DNA of 64,000 nt from Nitrosopumilus oxyclinae (GTDB lineage: Archaea; Thermoproteota; Nitrososphaeria; Nitrososphaerales; Nitrosopumilaceae): positions 124,001 to 188,000 of the forward strand of contig NZ_CP026994.1 of the NCBI RefSeq assembly GCF_013407165.1, given 5' to 3'. The translations under genes and the position numbers were made by a program. Below the pieces are notes generated by a model. That model did no database searches, was not told where the DNA came from, and was given only the letters and a program-made list of their open reading frames with translations. This document shows, piece by piece, positions 25,769 through 34,292 of the stretch (positions within the stretch are counted from its first letter, which is position 1; every line of letters starts with the position of its first letter).

Positions 25769-26851
25769 TTATTTTATAACATTCTTAATAATTCTACAAA
25801 TTCTTTCTTGATCTTTTTCATTTAATTCCTTATGAAGAGGTAATGATATTGAATTTTTAAACAGGAAATTAGAATTTTTCAAATCTTGATTTTGAGATAA
25901 TTTTTGAAAAATTGGTAAACAGTGAAGTGCATATGTTCCTATTTGACTTTCAATGTTGTTTAATTCCAATTCTTTAATTATTTTATTTCTCATGTTTGGT
26001 TTTGTAACTATGCATGTATATGATTGATATGTGTGCAATGAATTAGGAGTTTGCTCTTGTGGTTTAATATAATCTATTTTTGATAATAATTCATTGTAGA
26101 TTTTTGCATTTATTTTTCTATTTTTAATAATTTTATCTAGTTTTTTAAGTTGGGATAATCCCACTGCACTTTGAATATCTGATAATTTATAATTTGTACC
26201 TAAATTTATAAAATTATTTTTAATTTTTCCAAATGCTTTAAATGATCTCATCTTATCGTTTAATTTTTTATTGTTTGTTGTAATCATTCCTCCTTCCCCA
26301 GTTGTAATAATTTTTCTAGGATGAAAACTAAAACAACTAATATCTGCCAACTCTCCTACGAACTTATTGCCAATTTTTGTACCTAAATTAGTTGCAGCAT
26401 CTTCTATTATCCAAAAACCTTGTTTCTTTAGTTTGTAAAAATCTAAATCAAGTGGGTTTCCAAATAATGACACTGGACACACAAACTCATCATTTTTCTT
26501 CATAGAATTTTCAATTATTTCTCTTGTTACATTCATTCTATACTTGTTAACATCTACAAGTACTGGAATTCCACCAGCTTGTATGATTGCTAAGGCTGTT
26601 GCTGGAAATGTAAAATCAGAAACAAGCACTCTTTTATTTTTTACATTCAATACTTCAAAGGCTGTATGTAATGCAGTAGTGGCAGATGTAGTTGCAATAG
26701 CATATTTTGAATGTACATATGATGAAATCTTTTTTTCAAATTTTTGAGTAACTTTTCCCTCTGTCAGAAATTTGGAATTAATTACTTTTTCAATTTCTTT
26801 AATTTCTTCAGAATCTACATTTGGCCTCATTAAATATATCCGCTTTTTCAT
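25769..26851 (-). CDS. DegT/DnrJ/EryC1/StrS-family sugar aminotransferase
   Basis: PLP-dependent amination of a nucleotide keto-sugar. In this 360-residue protein the PLP lysine is in CFSFHPRKIITTGEGGM near 185-200; IEDAATNLG carries the aspartate that contacts the PLP ring nitrogen, and NYKLSDIQSAVGLSQL is the standard dimer-interface signature. It is the first gene of a minus-strand series (aminotransferase, GNAT, SDR) fitting synthesis of an N-acetylated amino sugar. Length is normal. A TTGTAGACAA copy lies in the divergent promoter region upstream. Confidence 0.88.
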   Translation of the reverse strand: MKKRIYLMRPNVDSEEIKEIEKVINSKFLTEGKVTQKFEKKISSYVHSKYAIATTSATTALHTAFEVLNVKNKRVLVSDFTFPATALAIIQAGGIPVLVDVNKYRMNVTREIIENSMKKNDEFVCPVSLFGNPLDLDFYKLKKQGFWIIEDAATNLGTKIGNKFVGELADISCFSFHPRKIITTGEGGMITTNNKKLNDKMRSFKAFGKIKNNFINLGTNYKLSDIQSAVGLSQLKKLDKIIKNRKINAKIYNELLSKIDYIKPQEQTPNSLHTYQSYTCIVTKPNMRNKIIKELELNNIESQIGTYALHCLPIFQKLSQNQDLKNSNFLFKNSISLPLHKELNEKDQERICRIIKNVIK

Positions 26852-26895
26852 AATTCTGACAATATTGAATATTATTTAGGCAATAATAAGGAATA

Positions 26896-26905
26896 TTGTA
26901 GACAA
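26896..26905. promoter_or_regulatory. TTGTAGACAA element, copy 6 (exact)
   Basis: An exact consensus decamer is placed between the divergent aminotransferase (start 26851, minus) and truncated dehydrogenase (start 26946 or 26955, plus), about 40-45 bases from either start codon. Confidence 0.45.
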
Positions 26906-26945
26906 GTAATAGCAAAAACTAATAATTCTTTAATTATTTCATCTT

Positions 26946-27764
26946 GTGTATCAAATGAAAAAACAAAAGGATGTTGTTGCTGGTTTAGGAGAAATTGGTT
27001 TACCTATTTTCAAACTATTATCTAAAACTCGTTATGTGGTTGGATACGATATTAATCCAAAACTAACTGATGAAAGAAAATATAATAAGAATACCGACAA
27101 TGAAACTATTTTTCTTCACATTTGTATTCCTTTTTCTGATAAATTTAAAAATAATGTTATTAATCTAAACAAAAAATTTCAGCCTAAATGTATTGTAATT
27201 CATAGTACTGTTAGTCCACACACTACTAAAAATATCCAATCTGCTTTAAAAATACCAATAATTTACAGTGCAACTAGAGGAGTACATAGTAGAATGCTTT
27301 CTGATCTTAAGAAATATACAAAATTTTATGCATTAGAAAAAAACGCTCCTAAAAAACAATGGGCTTCTTTAGAATTTTCAAAATTAATGAAAAAATGTAA
27401 TGTTAAAACAAAAAAATTGTCTGATGCTTTAACCCTGGAATTAGCCAAGATTGTTGTTGATACATCATACTATGGTTGGTTGATAAATTATGCTCAAATT
27501 TCAAATCTTATTGCTAAAAAACATAAAATTGATTATGATGAAATGTGGTCATTCTCAGATGAAATTCAAAAACATTTGGGAAATAGACCAAAAATGTTTC
27601 CTGGTTTTATTGGAGGACATTGTGTAATTCCTAACCTTAGTTTAATCAATGAAGATTCTTTATGGGAAATTGAAAAAATTAATAATTTTTATTCAAAAAA
27701 AGTTAAAGATGCAAAAACTATTTCAAAAAAATATACTAAAGTTAAAAAATCCTACAATAAATAA
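26946..27764 (+). CDS. Reduced UDP-sugar dehydrogenase-like protein with catalytic cysteine, no C-terminal domain
   Basis: A 272-residue protein with an NAD-binding fold (VAGLGEIGLPIFKLL, then YDINPK) and a central helical dimer domain that ends in FIGGHCVIPN, aligning with the catalytic GGHCIPKDP of UDP-glucose/UDP-ManNAc dehydrogenases. The roughly 100-residue UDP-binding third domain present in wecC of this cluster is absent; the protein ends in a short basic tail. The early part also lacks the canonical glutamate and threonine motif spacing of the family. It could be a dehydrogenase using another substrate, or a degenerate relative. The GTG start at 26946 may be replaced by ATG at 26955. 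Confidence 0.6.
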   Translation: MYQMKKQKDVVAGLGEIGLPIFKLLSKTRYVVGYDINPKLTDERKYNKNTDNETIFLHICIPFSDKFKNNVINLNKKFQPKCIVIHSTVSPHTTKNIQSALKIPIIYSATRGVHSRMLSDLKKYTKFYALEKNAPKKQWASLEFSKLMKKCNVKTKKLSDALTLELAKIVVDTSYYGWLINYAQISNLIAKKHKIDYDEMWSFSDEIQKHLGNRPKMFPGFIGGHCVIPNLSLINEDSLWEIEKINNFYSKKVKDAKTISKKYTKVKKSYNK

Positions 27765-27808
27765 TTGTTAAAAATATTTTTCTATCAAAAAAGATTCTAA
27801 ATTCTTTA

Positions 27809-28822
27809 TTAATTTAGTTTATTCTTGATATATTCAATTGCGTTTACTGGAGTTGGATCAACTTTTAATTTTATTGCAAGATAAATACTGGCATAATCTA
27901 AAAGATAAATCAAACAAATAATTTTTGTTAGTATATTTCCATTTTCACTTATAATTTCTTTATAATCAATTTTTTTTTCAGAAAAAAATTCTTTCAAAAT
28001 TTCCCACCTTTCTTTTGTTTTTTCATAATCTTTTTGACCTCTAATTAATATTGGTTGAAAATTATTTTGTTTATCCCATGTTACAATTCCGTTATGACAT
28101 GATTCTATTACGTCTTCTATAACCGCTTGAATTTTAGAATTTTCTTGTAGGGAATTTTTAAATCTAATTGCTACTGGTTCTAATCCCCATGGATAATAAA
28201 TTACTGGGGTATCTTTAATCCATTCAGATATTTGAATAGATGGATTTTCTTTTGAAATTTTTTTTGAATTTATTTTTATTGACATATTTTCTAATTCTTT
28301 TATAGATTCTATGATATCTTTTTCTTCAATTGGAATAATTGGTTTTAAAACATGTAGCATTGAATAAAGAAATGAAGTAAATGATGCTCTAGGAGAATGA
28401 TATTTTTTTATGTTTCTATGTGGAATATTTTTTTCATTACAAATATCTTTTATTTTACCCCCATCAGAAAAAACTATGATTTTTGAATTGATTTCTATAG
28501 CGTTTTTAAGCATTGAAATTGTTTCAACAGTATTTCCAGATATACTAATTACAACTACTACTGAATTATTTGTAACCGTTTTTGGAAGATGATATCCTTT
28601 TACAACAGTTACATGTGTGCTAGTTTTTGATAATATTGCTGAAAATATATCACCGATTGCACCAGAACCACCCATTCCTGCAAAAACTATGTGAGGACAT
28701 TTAGTAAATTCAATTTGAGAAAGATCTGAAAAATAGTTTTTTCTAGCAATTTCTGGCCATCTATCATATACTTTATGCATTCCTTGAGAATCAAATTTCT
28801 CTAATGATGACTGATCAATCAA
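27809..28822 (-). CDS. Phosphoglucose/phosphomannose isomerase (PGI/PMI family)
   Basis: Interconverts glucose-6-P or mannose-6-P with fructose-6-P, linking gluconeogenesis to sugar-nucleotide supply. The 337-residue protein has two SIS domains: FAGMGGSGAIGD near 47-58 and VVVISISGNTVETISM are the sugar-phosphate-binding loops, and ESCHNGIVTWD near 240 contains the conserved histidine used in archaeal bifunctional PGI/PMI. The start is TTG at 28822, although MHKVYDRWPE fourteen codons later would also fit the family. It closes the surface-glycan cluster. Confidence 0.83.
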   Translation of the reverse strand: MIDQSSLEKFDSQGMHKVYDRWPEIARKNYFSDLSQIEFTKCPHIVFAGMGGSGAIGDIFSAILSKTSTHVTVVKGYHLPKTVTNNSVVVVISISGNTVETISMLKNAIEINSKIIVFSDGGKIKDICNEKNIPHRNIKKYHSPRASFTSFLYSMLHVLKPIIPIEEKDIIESIKELENMSIKINSKKISKENPSIQISEWIKDTPVIYYPWGLEPVAIRFKNSLQENSKIQAVIEDVIESCHNGIVTWDKQNNFQPILIRGQKDYEKTKERWEILKEFFSEKKIDYKEIISENGNILTKIICLIYLLDYASIYLAIKLKVDPTPVNAIEYIKNKLN

Positions 28823-28889
28823 TAATCAACATAAAATTTTTGAGGATATAACAGTTCAATTGAGTAAAAACTAATTATTTTAAATATGG

Positions 28890-29969
28890 ATGAAAATTTT
28901 TCATTCTATGGATAAAAATATTGCAATTGATTCTTCTCTTAGAACTGTTGAATGGAAAGACAACAAAGTAGTGATGATTGAGCAAACAAAGCTACCTAAT
29001 GAACTAATTTTTGTAGAATATGATGATTTTAATCAAGTTGCAAATGCTATCAAAACTTTGATAGTTAGAGGTGCACCTGCAATTGGAGTATCTGGCGCAT
29101 TTGGATTGGGATTAGCTGCTTTACAAAGCAAGGCAACAACAAAAGAAGAATTGCTATCTGATTTGGAAGATGCAAGAAAAATACTTTTTGCAACCAGACC
29201 TACTGCAGTAAATTTAGGATGGGGATTGGAAAAAATAATGAATGTTGCAAAAACTGGAGAAACAGCAGAACAAATTAGAGAAATAGTAATTTCTACTGCT
29301 AAAAAAATGGCCGAAGAAGATATTCAAATAAACAAAGCTATGGGAAAAAATGGTGCAATTCTTTTTGATAATAATGATACTATAATGACTCACTGTAATG
29401 CTGGAGCTTTAGCTACTGTAGCATATGGAACCGCATTAGGTGTAATTCGTGCAACAAGGGAGAGTGGAAAAAATGTAAAAGTCATAGCAACTGAAACAAG
29501 ACCAATTCAACAGGGTTCAAGATTAACTGCATTTGAGTTAAAACATGATGGTTTTGATGTTAGTCTAGTTCCTGATACTGCTGTAGGGTATTCAATGGCA
29601 AATGGATTGGTGAATAAAGTTGTAGTTGGAGCTGATAGAATTGTAAAAACTGGCCATGTCTTTAATAAAATTGGAACATATCAGGTAGCAACAATGGCCA
29701 AACAACATGGAATCCCATTTTATGTAGCCGCGCCATTATCTACAATTGACTTGAAAACAAAGGCTGAAGATGTAATAATTGAAATGAGAAAAGGATCTGA
29801 GGTTACAGGAATTGGTGATAAAAAAACTGCACCTGACGATATTGGTGTAATTAATCCTGCATTTGATATGACTCCACCTGAGCTGATTTCTGGTATAATC
29901 ACTGAAAAAGGTGTGGCTACTGCACCGTATGAGAAGTCAATTCCAAAATTATTTGAAGCTAATAATTAG
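28890..29969 (+). CDS. mtnA: S-methyl-5-thioribose-1-phosphate isomerase family protein
   Basis: A 359-residue member of the aldose-phosphate isomerase/eIF2B-like family. VRGAPAIGVSGAFGLGLA near 60-77 and ATETRPIQQGSRLTAFEL near 200-217 are MtnA signatures, and VGADRIVKTGHVFNKIGTY holds the catalytic aspartate. MtnA isomerises methylthioribose-1-P in methionine salvage; archaeal relatives include ribose-1,5-bisphosphate isomerase, but that enzyme is usually shorter (about 320) and lacks the N-terminal DxSLRTVEWKD-like start seen here (LRTVEWKDNKVV). MtnA is therefore preferred. No other salvage gene is adjacent. Confidence 0.82.
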   Translation: MKIFHSMDKNIAIDSSLRTVEWKDNKVVMIEQTKLPNELIFVEYDDFNQVANAIKTLIVRGAPAIGVSGAFGLGLAALQSKATTKEELLSDLEDARKILFATRPTAVNLGWGLEKIMNVAKTGETAEQIREIVISTAKKMAEEDIQINKAMGKNGAILFDNNDTIMTHCNAGALATVAYGTALGVIRATRESGKNVKVIATETRPIQQGSRLTAFELKHDGFDVSLVPDTAVGYSMANGLVNKVVVGADRIVKTGHVFNKIGTYQVATMAKQHGIPFYVAAPLSTIDLKTKAEDVIIEMRKGSEVTGIGDKKTAPDDIGVINPAFDMTPPELISGIITEKGVATAPYEKSIPKLFEANN

Positions 29970-30005
29970 AAAGTTTTTATTGTTTTTCAAACTGCCGTAT
30001 ACAAT

Positions 30006-30644
30006 ATGAGTACTGTTTCTGCACAAGCAATTGAGGATTCTCTAAAACAATGTATGGATCCTGAAGTACCTCTAAACATTGTAGAAATGGGGTTAATTTA
30101 TGGAATTGATGTTACAGAAAATAATGATGTTAATATCAAAATGACAATGACGACTCAAGGTTGTCCTTTACATGAAACTTTGGTTGAAGATGCTACAAGA
30201 TTTGCTAAAAAGGTTCCTGGAGTAAATAATGTCAAAATTGACATTGTATGGGAACCTGCATGGTCAATGGACAAAATGACTGAAGAAGGAAAATTAAAAA
30301 TTAAGAATATGGGGGCGGCTATGAATACACCTGCACCAATAAATTATGAAACAGCATTACCTCAAGGAGTTGGGAAACTAGTCCAACAAGATGATGGATC
30401 AATGGTTCTAGCAAATGAACATGAGCAAGGCTTTATGGTAAATCAAGCAATTGTAGATTTTTGGAAGTCGTGTAATGGAGAACGTAAAGTAACAGAACTA
30501 GTAGAAGTATTTGCCCAACAAACAGGATTACAAAGAAAACAAGTTGAAAAAGAAGTTATGCAATTATTACAACAGCTTCGTGATGGTGGTTTAATTGCAA
30601 TTGCTGGACAACCTGACACTCCAAATGTTGAATTTAAAAAATAA
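30006..30644 (+). CDS. MIP18/SufT-type Fe-S assembly domain fused to PqqD-like winged helix
   Basis: A 212-residue two-domain protein. Residues 5-100 are the MIP18 (DUF59) domain of Fe-S cluster assembly factors: DPEVPLNIVEMGLIY and MTTQGCPLHETL with its conserved cysteine. A linker rich in A and P follows, then a PqqD-like helical domain at about 140-205 (FMVNQAIVDFWKSCNGERKV, then LLQQLRDGGLI). PqqD domains bind peptide substrates for radical SAM enzymes, so this protein may deliver clusters to, or recruit, a partner protein. It lies 36 bases after the MtnA gene and may be co-transcribed. Confidence 0.8.
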   Translation: MSTVSAQAIEDSLKQCMDPEVPLNIVEMGLIYGIDVTENNDVNIKMTMTTQGCPLHETLVEDATRFAKKVPGVNNVKIDIVWEPAWSMDKMTEEGKLKIKNMGAAMNTPAPINYETALPQGVGKLVQQDDGSMVLANEHEQGFMVNQAIVDFWKSCNGERKVTELVEVFAQQTGLQRKQVEKEVMQLLQQLRDGGLIAIAGQPDTPNVEFKK

Positions 30645-30646
30645 TT

Positions 30647-31045
30647 TTAATCTAATCCTTCTTTAGGTCTACCAACTTTTTTCTTTGTTTTAGGTCTACC
30701 AACTTTACGTTCTTTTCTTATATTTTTGGTTTTATTTTTAAAATCCATTCCCTTTTCAAAAAACTCCAATATCAAAATTTTTACCATTTTTGAAATTTTT
30801 TGTTCAATGTTTCGTTGATATTCGGGACTGTTTAGAATTTCTCCGATATTCTTTCCACCAATTTTGATATCTTTTTCTTCTAACGCATCTGCAACTAACT
30901 CTTTTGCAAATGTCAAACCTACATAGAATTTTACGCCTGAACGAATAATTTCATTATAACTTAAACCATATTGTTCTTTTATTCTCTCAATTTCATTAAA
31001 TTCATCATCTGGAAATCTAGCTCTTAGAGTACTCCATTCTGTCAT
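30647..31045 (-). CDS. Ribbon-helix-helix-like DNA-binding protein with two AT-hook-like motifs
   Basis: A 132-residue protein. The N-terminal 45 residues (STLRARFPDDEFNEIERIKE, then LSYNEIIRSGVKFYV) have the strand-helix-helix pattern of RHH/CopG regulators. A helical middle follows. The C-terminus is strongly basic with KVGRPKTKKKVGRPKEG, two copies of the GRP core of AT-hooks separated by six residues. Minor-groove binding in A/T-rich DNA would suit this genome. It converges on the MIP18 fusion two bases from its stop. Targets unknown. Confidence 0.65.
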   Translation of the reverse strand: MTEWSTLRARFPDDEFNEIERIKEQYGLSYNEIIRSGVKFYVGLTFAKELVADALEEKDIKIGGKNIGEILNSPEYQRNIEQKISKMVKILILEFFEKGMDFKNKTKNIRKERKVGRPKTKKKVGRPKEGLD

Positions 31046-31090
31046 ATATTAGAAAACTAATCTATCCTAATAACTTCTTAGATCGTTATT

Positions 31091-31738
31091 TTAAAATACA
31101 TAATTTGAATTTGCACCATCAAAGTTTATTGTGACTCCTGAAAGATATTTAATATTATTTTGAATTATTGATTTTACAAAATTTCCAATCTCTTCAGGAT
31201 CTCCTAGTCGTTTCATAGGTAATGTCTTTTCAAATTCTTTAACATTTTCAATTAATTCATGAGTTCTATCTGTATTGATTGGACCTGGTGCAATGTTAAT
31301 ACAACTAATGTTTTTTTGGGCATATTCCTTACTTAATACTTTGAAAACTTCAGCAAATGCAGCACGATATGCAGATGATATTATTAGTTTAGCATTTGGT
31401 TCTTTGATAACACTAGAACTTATCAAAAAAATATACCCGTTATCATTTACTTTGATCTTTTGTAAAATTGTACAAAACCCTACAAATAATTGATTATGAT
31501 ACAAATTCCAGTCATCTTTAGTAATAATATTGAATGGTTTTGGAGGTGGACCTCCTGTGTTTAAAACTAAAATATCTGTTTGATTATGTTTCTCTAAGAA
31601 TTTATTCACACTATTCAAATCTGAAGTATCAATATCGTTTTTAGATGCTGCAAAAACATCAATTTGGATTGTTTTTAACGATTCTGCTATAGCTTTTCCT
31701 ATTCCTCTAGAACCTCCTAAAACAATAGCATTACTCAT
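31091..31738 (-). CDS. Short-chain dehydrogenase/reductase with atypical active site
   Basis: A 215-residue classical-size SDR. The cofactor loop is LGGSRGIGKAI, followed by LVLNTGGPPP at the NAG position and ISSSVI for the catalytic serine. Where a YxxxK motif is expected the protein reads SSAYRAAFAEVFKVL, so tyrosine is present but the lysine is replaced by F; the arginine after Tyr resembles the 'RAA/RLA' subgroup of SDRs. APGPINTDRT closes the cofactor pocket. It may reduce a keto group, but the substrate is unknown. The start is ATG at 31738. Confidence 0.75.
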   Translation of the reverse strand: MSNAIVLGGSRGIGKAIAESLKTIQIDVFAASKNDIDTSDLNSVNKFLEKHNQTDILVLNTGGPPPKPFNIITKDDWNLYHNQLFVGFCTILQKIKVNDNGYIFLISSSVIKEPNAKLIISSAYRAAFAEVFKVLSKEYAQKNISCINIAPGPINTDRTHELIENVKEFEKTLPMKRLGDPEEIGNFVKSIIQNNIKYLSGVTINFDGANSNYVF

Positions 31739-31781
31739 GACATTTATTGAAACAACCTACTAAAATTCTTTGATTTTAGAT

Positions 31782-33254
31782 TTAAAAACGGAAATAAATA
31801 AAGTCTTCAGGATTTCCATCAAAAAAGAAAACAATTAAAGATAAAATTATAGCTAAAATAATCCCCCAATATTTTAATTTTAGATTTATAATTATTTTTA
31901 TTAAATCTGATTTTCTAAATGAAATATAATGTAAAATAATAAATCCTATCATAAACCCAATTGGTATTTTGTAAGCTAATAAAATTTCAATAATTTCATC
32001 AAATTCAAAATCAAAGAAAATGTACTTTGACATTGAGTAGATCATTCCTTCTGTATCATGAACTCTAAATGGAATCCATGCTAAAAATACAAAATATTGC
32101 GTAATTAATATTGAAATAATTTTTCCTGTTTTTGTTCTAACAAATTCACTATTTGCTATTCTTGGAAATTTATTTGCAATAACTCTGTGAATTACTAAAT
32201 ATACTCCATGTAACATTCCCCAAATTACAAAATTCCATGATGCTCCGTGCCAAAGACCTCCAAGAAACATCACTGTCAATAAATTGAAATACGTTCTACC
32301 TGAACCTTTCTTACTTCCACCTAATGGAATGTATAGGTAATCTCTTAACCATGATGACAATGAGATATGCCATCTTCTCCAAAAGTCAGATGGTGAGATT
32401 GCAAAATATGGTTTGTTAAAGTTTCTTGGAATCTTAAATCCTAGAATTAGTGCTGCACCAATTGCAATATCAGAATATCCTGAAAAATCTCCATAGATTT
32501 GAATTCCAAATGCTATCGTACCTAACCATATTTCAAAGGAGCTTGCTTCAATAGGATTTGTAAAAATTGCATTAACTAATGGTGCAATATTGTCTGCAAA
32601 AAACATCTTTTTGAGAAAACCAAATGCCATTATTGTGATTCCTAGTTTTAGATTGGAATTGTGAATGATGATTTGTTTTAGATTGATTTTGGATGTACTG
32701 TCTTCTATTTTTTCACGTAGCTGTGGGAGAAATTCTGATGCACGAATAATTGGCCCTGCAACTAGTTGAGGGAAAAATGCCACAAAAAGAGCAAACTCTC
32801 TTAATGATTTACTTGGTTCCAGTTTTCCACGGTATACATCAACTGTGTAACTGATTGTTTGAAAAGTATAAAATGAAATTCCAATTGGCAATGCCAACTC
32901 CAAAAATGGAATACCTCCCCCAATATTGATCTGATTTCCTAAAATATTGAATTGCATGATTGCAAAATCTGCATATTTAAAGAATCCTAGTAGTCCTAAA
33001 TTACCAGCCAGACTTGTAATCAAAAGTATTTTCTTTCTCTGCTTGTTTTGAGTTGTCCAAATTAGTTTTGCAATGTAATAGTCTAGTAATGTGGAAAATA
33101 TCAATAATGAAAGTAGATAGTTACTTGAAAAGTAAAAGAAAAAGTAACTTGAAAATACAATAAACAAATGTTGAAATTTTTTATGTTTGATGATTGTGAT
33201 TACAGTTAACACAGCAACAAAAAAAATAATAAATTCAATTGAATTGAATAACAT
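31782..33254 (-). CDS. MBOAT-family membrane O-acyltransferase (AlgI/DltB-like)
   Basis: A 490-residue polytopic membrane protein. The family signature is complete: QLVAGPIIRASEFLPQL near 166-182, RRWHISLSSWLRDYLYIPLGG near 290-310 and the catalytic histidine in FLGGLWHGASWNFVIWG near 330. MBOAT proteins of this branch move acyl groups across the membrane onto extracellular polysaccharides (alginate acetylation by AlgI, D-alanylation by DltB). The upstream gene overlaps by one base (TAATG) and encodes an SGNH-like partner, as in those systems. The likely acceptor is the surface glycan made by the upstream cluster. Confidence 0.88.
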   Translation of the reverse strand: MLFNSIEFIIFFVAVLTVITIIKHKKFQHLFIVFSSYFFFYFSSNYLLSLLIFSTLLDYYIAKLIWTTQNKQRKKILLITSLAGNLGLLGFFKYADFAIMQFNILGNQINIGGGIPFLELALPIGISFYTFQTISYTVDVYRGKLEPSKSLREFALFVAFFPQLVAGPIIRASEFLPQLREKIEDSTSKINLKQIIIHNSNLKLGITIMAFGFLKKMFFADNIAPLVNAIFTNPIEASSFEIWLGTIAFGIQIYGDFSGYSDIAIGAALILGFKIPRNFNKPYFAISPSDFWRRWHISLSSWLRDYLYIPLGGSKKGSGRTYFNLLTVMFLGGLWHGASWNFVIWGMLHGVYLVIHRVIANKFPRIANSEFVRTKTGKIISILITQYFVFLAWIPFRVHDTEGMIYSMSKYIFFDFEFDEIIEILLAYKIPIGFMIGFIILHYISFRKSDLIKIIINLKLKYWGIILAIILSLIVFFFDGNPEDFIYFRF

Positions 33255-34174
33255 TATTTTGTAATTTCCTGAATTATAATTTGAGCTAATTCGTGACTAA
33301 AAATTATAGCTTTTTCGTTGTATGCAACATGTGTTGTATCTCTCCAAATTGGTAAATCTGAAAATTTATTTGAAAAATCATAAATTTTTACATCAAATTC
33401 TTGCTCAACATTTAATAAAATCTGATAAAAATTATTTTTCTCATTATCTGGAATTTCGTCTAAAGCAATTTTATGATGAGGAGTTAAAATAATTATAATT
33501 TCTATATTATTTTCTTTGAGTTTTTTAATTATTGATTTAAAATACTCTACTTGCTCATTTTTTTCAATTGGAATTAAAATTTTCCCAAATGTTTCTTCAT
33601 TACTTTTTAATTTATCTTCATCTAAAATTATTTCTTGATTTCTATTTGAAAATATTGATGTATTTGGATATGGAACAGTTGATTTTTCATTTTTTGTAAA
33701 TATATCAATTACAACTGCCCTTAAAGCTTCTAATGTAGTTAATTTTGGGTTCAAAGTTTCTAATTCAGTTGTATCCAAAGGAATAATGTCAATTAATTTT
33801 ATTTCTGATTTCTTTTTTTCATTTTGCAATAAATTAAAGTCTCTAAAACCAATTCCATAAACAATCAATTCCGGGTTGATCTTCAAATCTTTGTCTATAT
33901 TTAACGATCTTCTCTTAGGTGTATCTGCATTTTCTGCCATATTGAAAAGCAAATATTCATTTGAATGATTTTCAATCTTTTCTGTAATGTATGTAGAATT
34001 TAATTGTACCATGTGACTAGAACCATAAATCAAAATTTTCTTTTTTGACAAATCAAACTCTTGTGAATAAAATTTATCTTCTGAAATATTTGAAAACATA
34101 CTATTGAAATAAAATAATCCTGAAAAAACAATGATGAATATCATTAATAGAACTAAACCAATTCTTCCATTCAT
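33254..34174 (-). CDS. Membrane-anchored SGNH/DltD-like acyltransferase partner of MBOAT
   Basis: A 306-residue protein with an N-terminal signal anchor (LVLLMIFIIVFSGLFYF) and an extracellular domain. ILIYGSSHMV near 48-57 resembles the SGNH/DltD block I with the nucleophile serine; FRDFNLL and LTPHHK are possible later blocks; WRDTTHVAYNEKA near 277-289 provides the DxxH pair. Such proteins receive acyl groups from MBOAT partners and pass them to glycan. It is upstream of the MBOAT gene with a one-base overlap. Family level is inferred from motifs and neighbour. Confidence 0.7.
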   Translation of the reverse strand: MNGRIGLVLLMIFIIVFSGLFYFNSMFSNISEDKFYSQEFDLSKKKILIYGSSHMVQLNSTYITEKIENHSNEYLLFNMAENADTPKRRSLNIDKDLKINPELIVYGIGFRDFNLLQNEKKKSEIKLIDIIPLDTTELETLNPKLTTLEALRAVVIDIFTKNEKSTVPYPNTSIFSNRNQEIILDEDKLKSNEETFGKILIPIEKNEQVEYFKSIIKKLKENNIEIIIILTPHHKIALDEIPDNEKNNFYQILLNVEQEFDVKIYDFSNKFSDLPIWRDTTHVAYNEKAIIFSHELAQIIIQEITK

Positions 34175-34292
34175 AATTTATTTCAATAAACCAACAGATG
34201 ATTAGAATTTAAATTAATTAAAATATTTTCACTAATATTTTTCACTGATTTTTCTCAAATTAGGCATAGAATGTCCTATTAAAATAATTAGT

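Noticed and set aside
2268-28822. Surface-glycan cluster as an integrated mobile island
   Set aside because: No integrase, transposase, att site or flanking repeat is seen, and codon and base composition look like the neighbours; horizontal gain cannot be shown without comparison.
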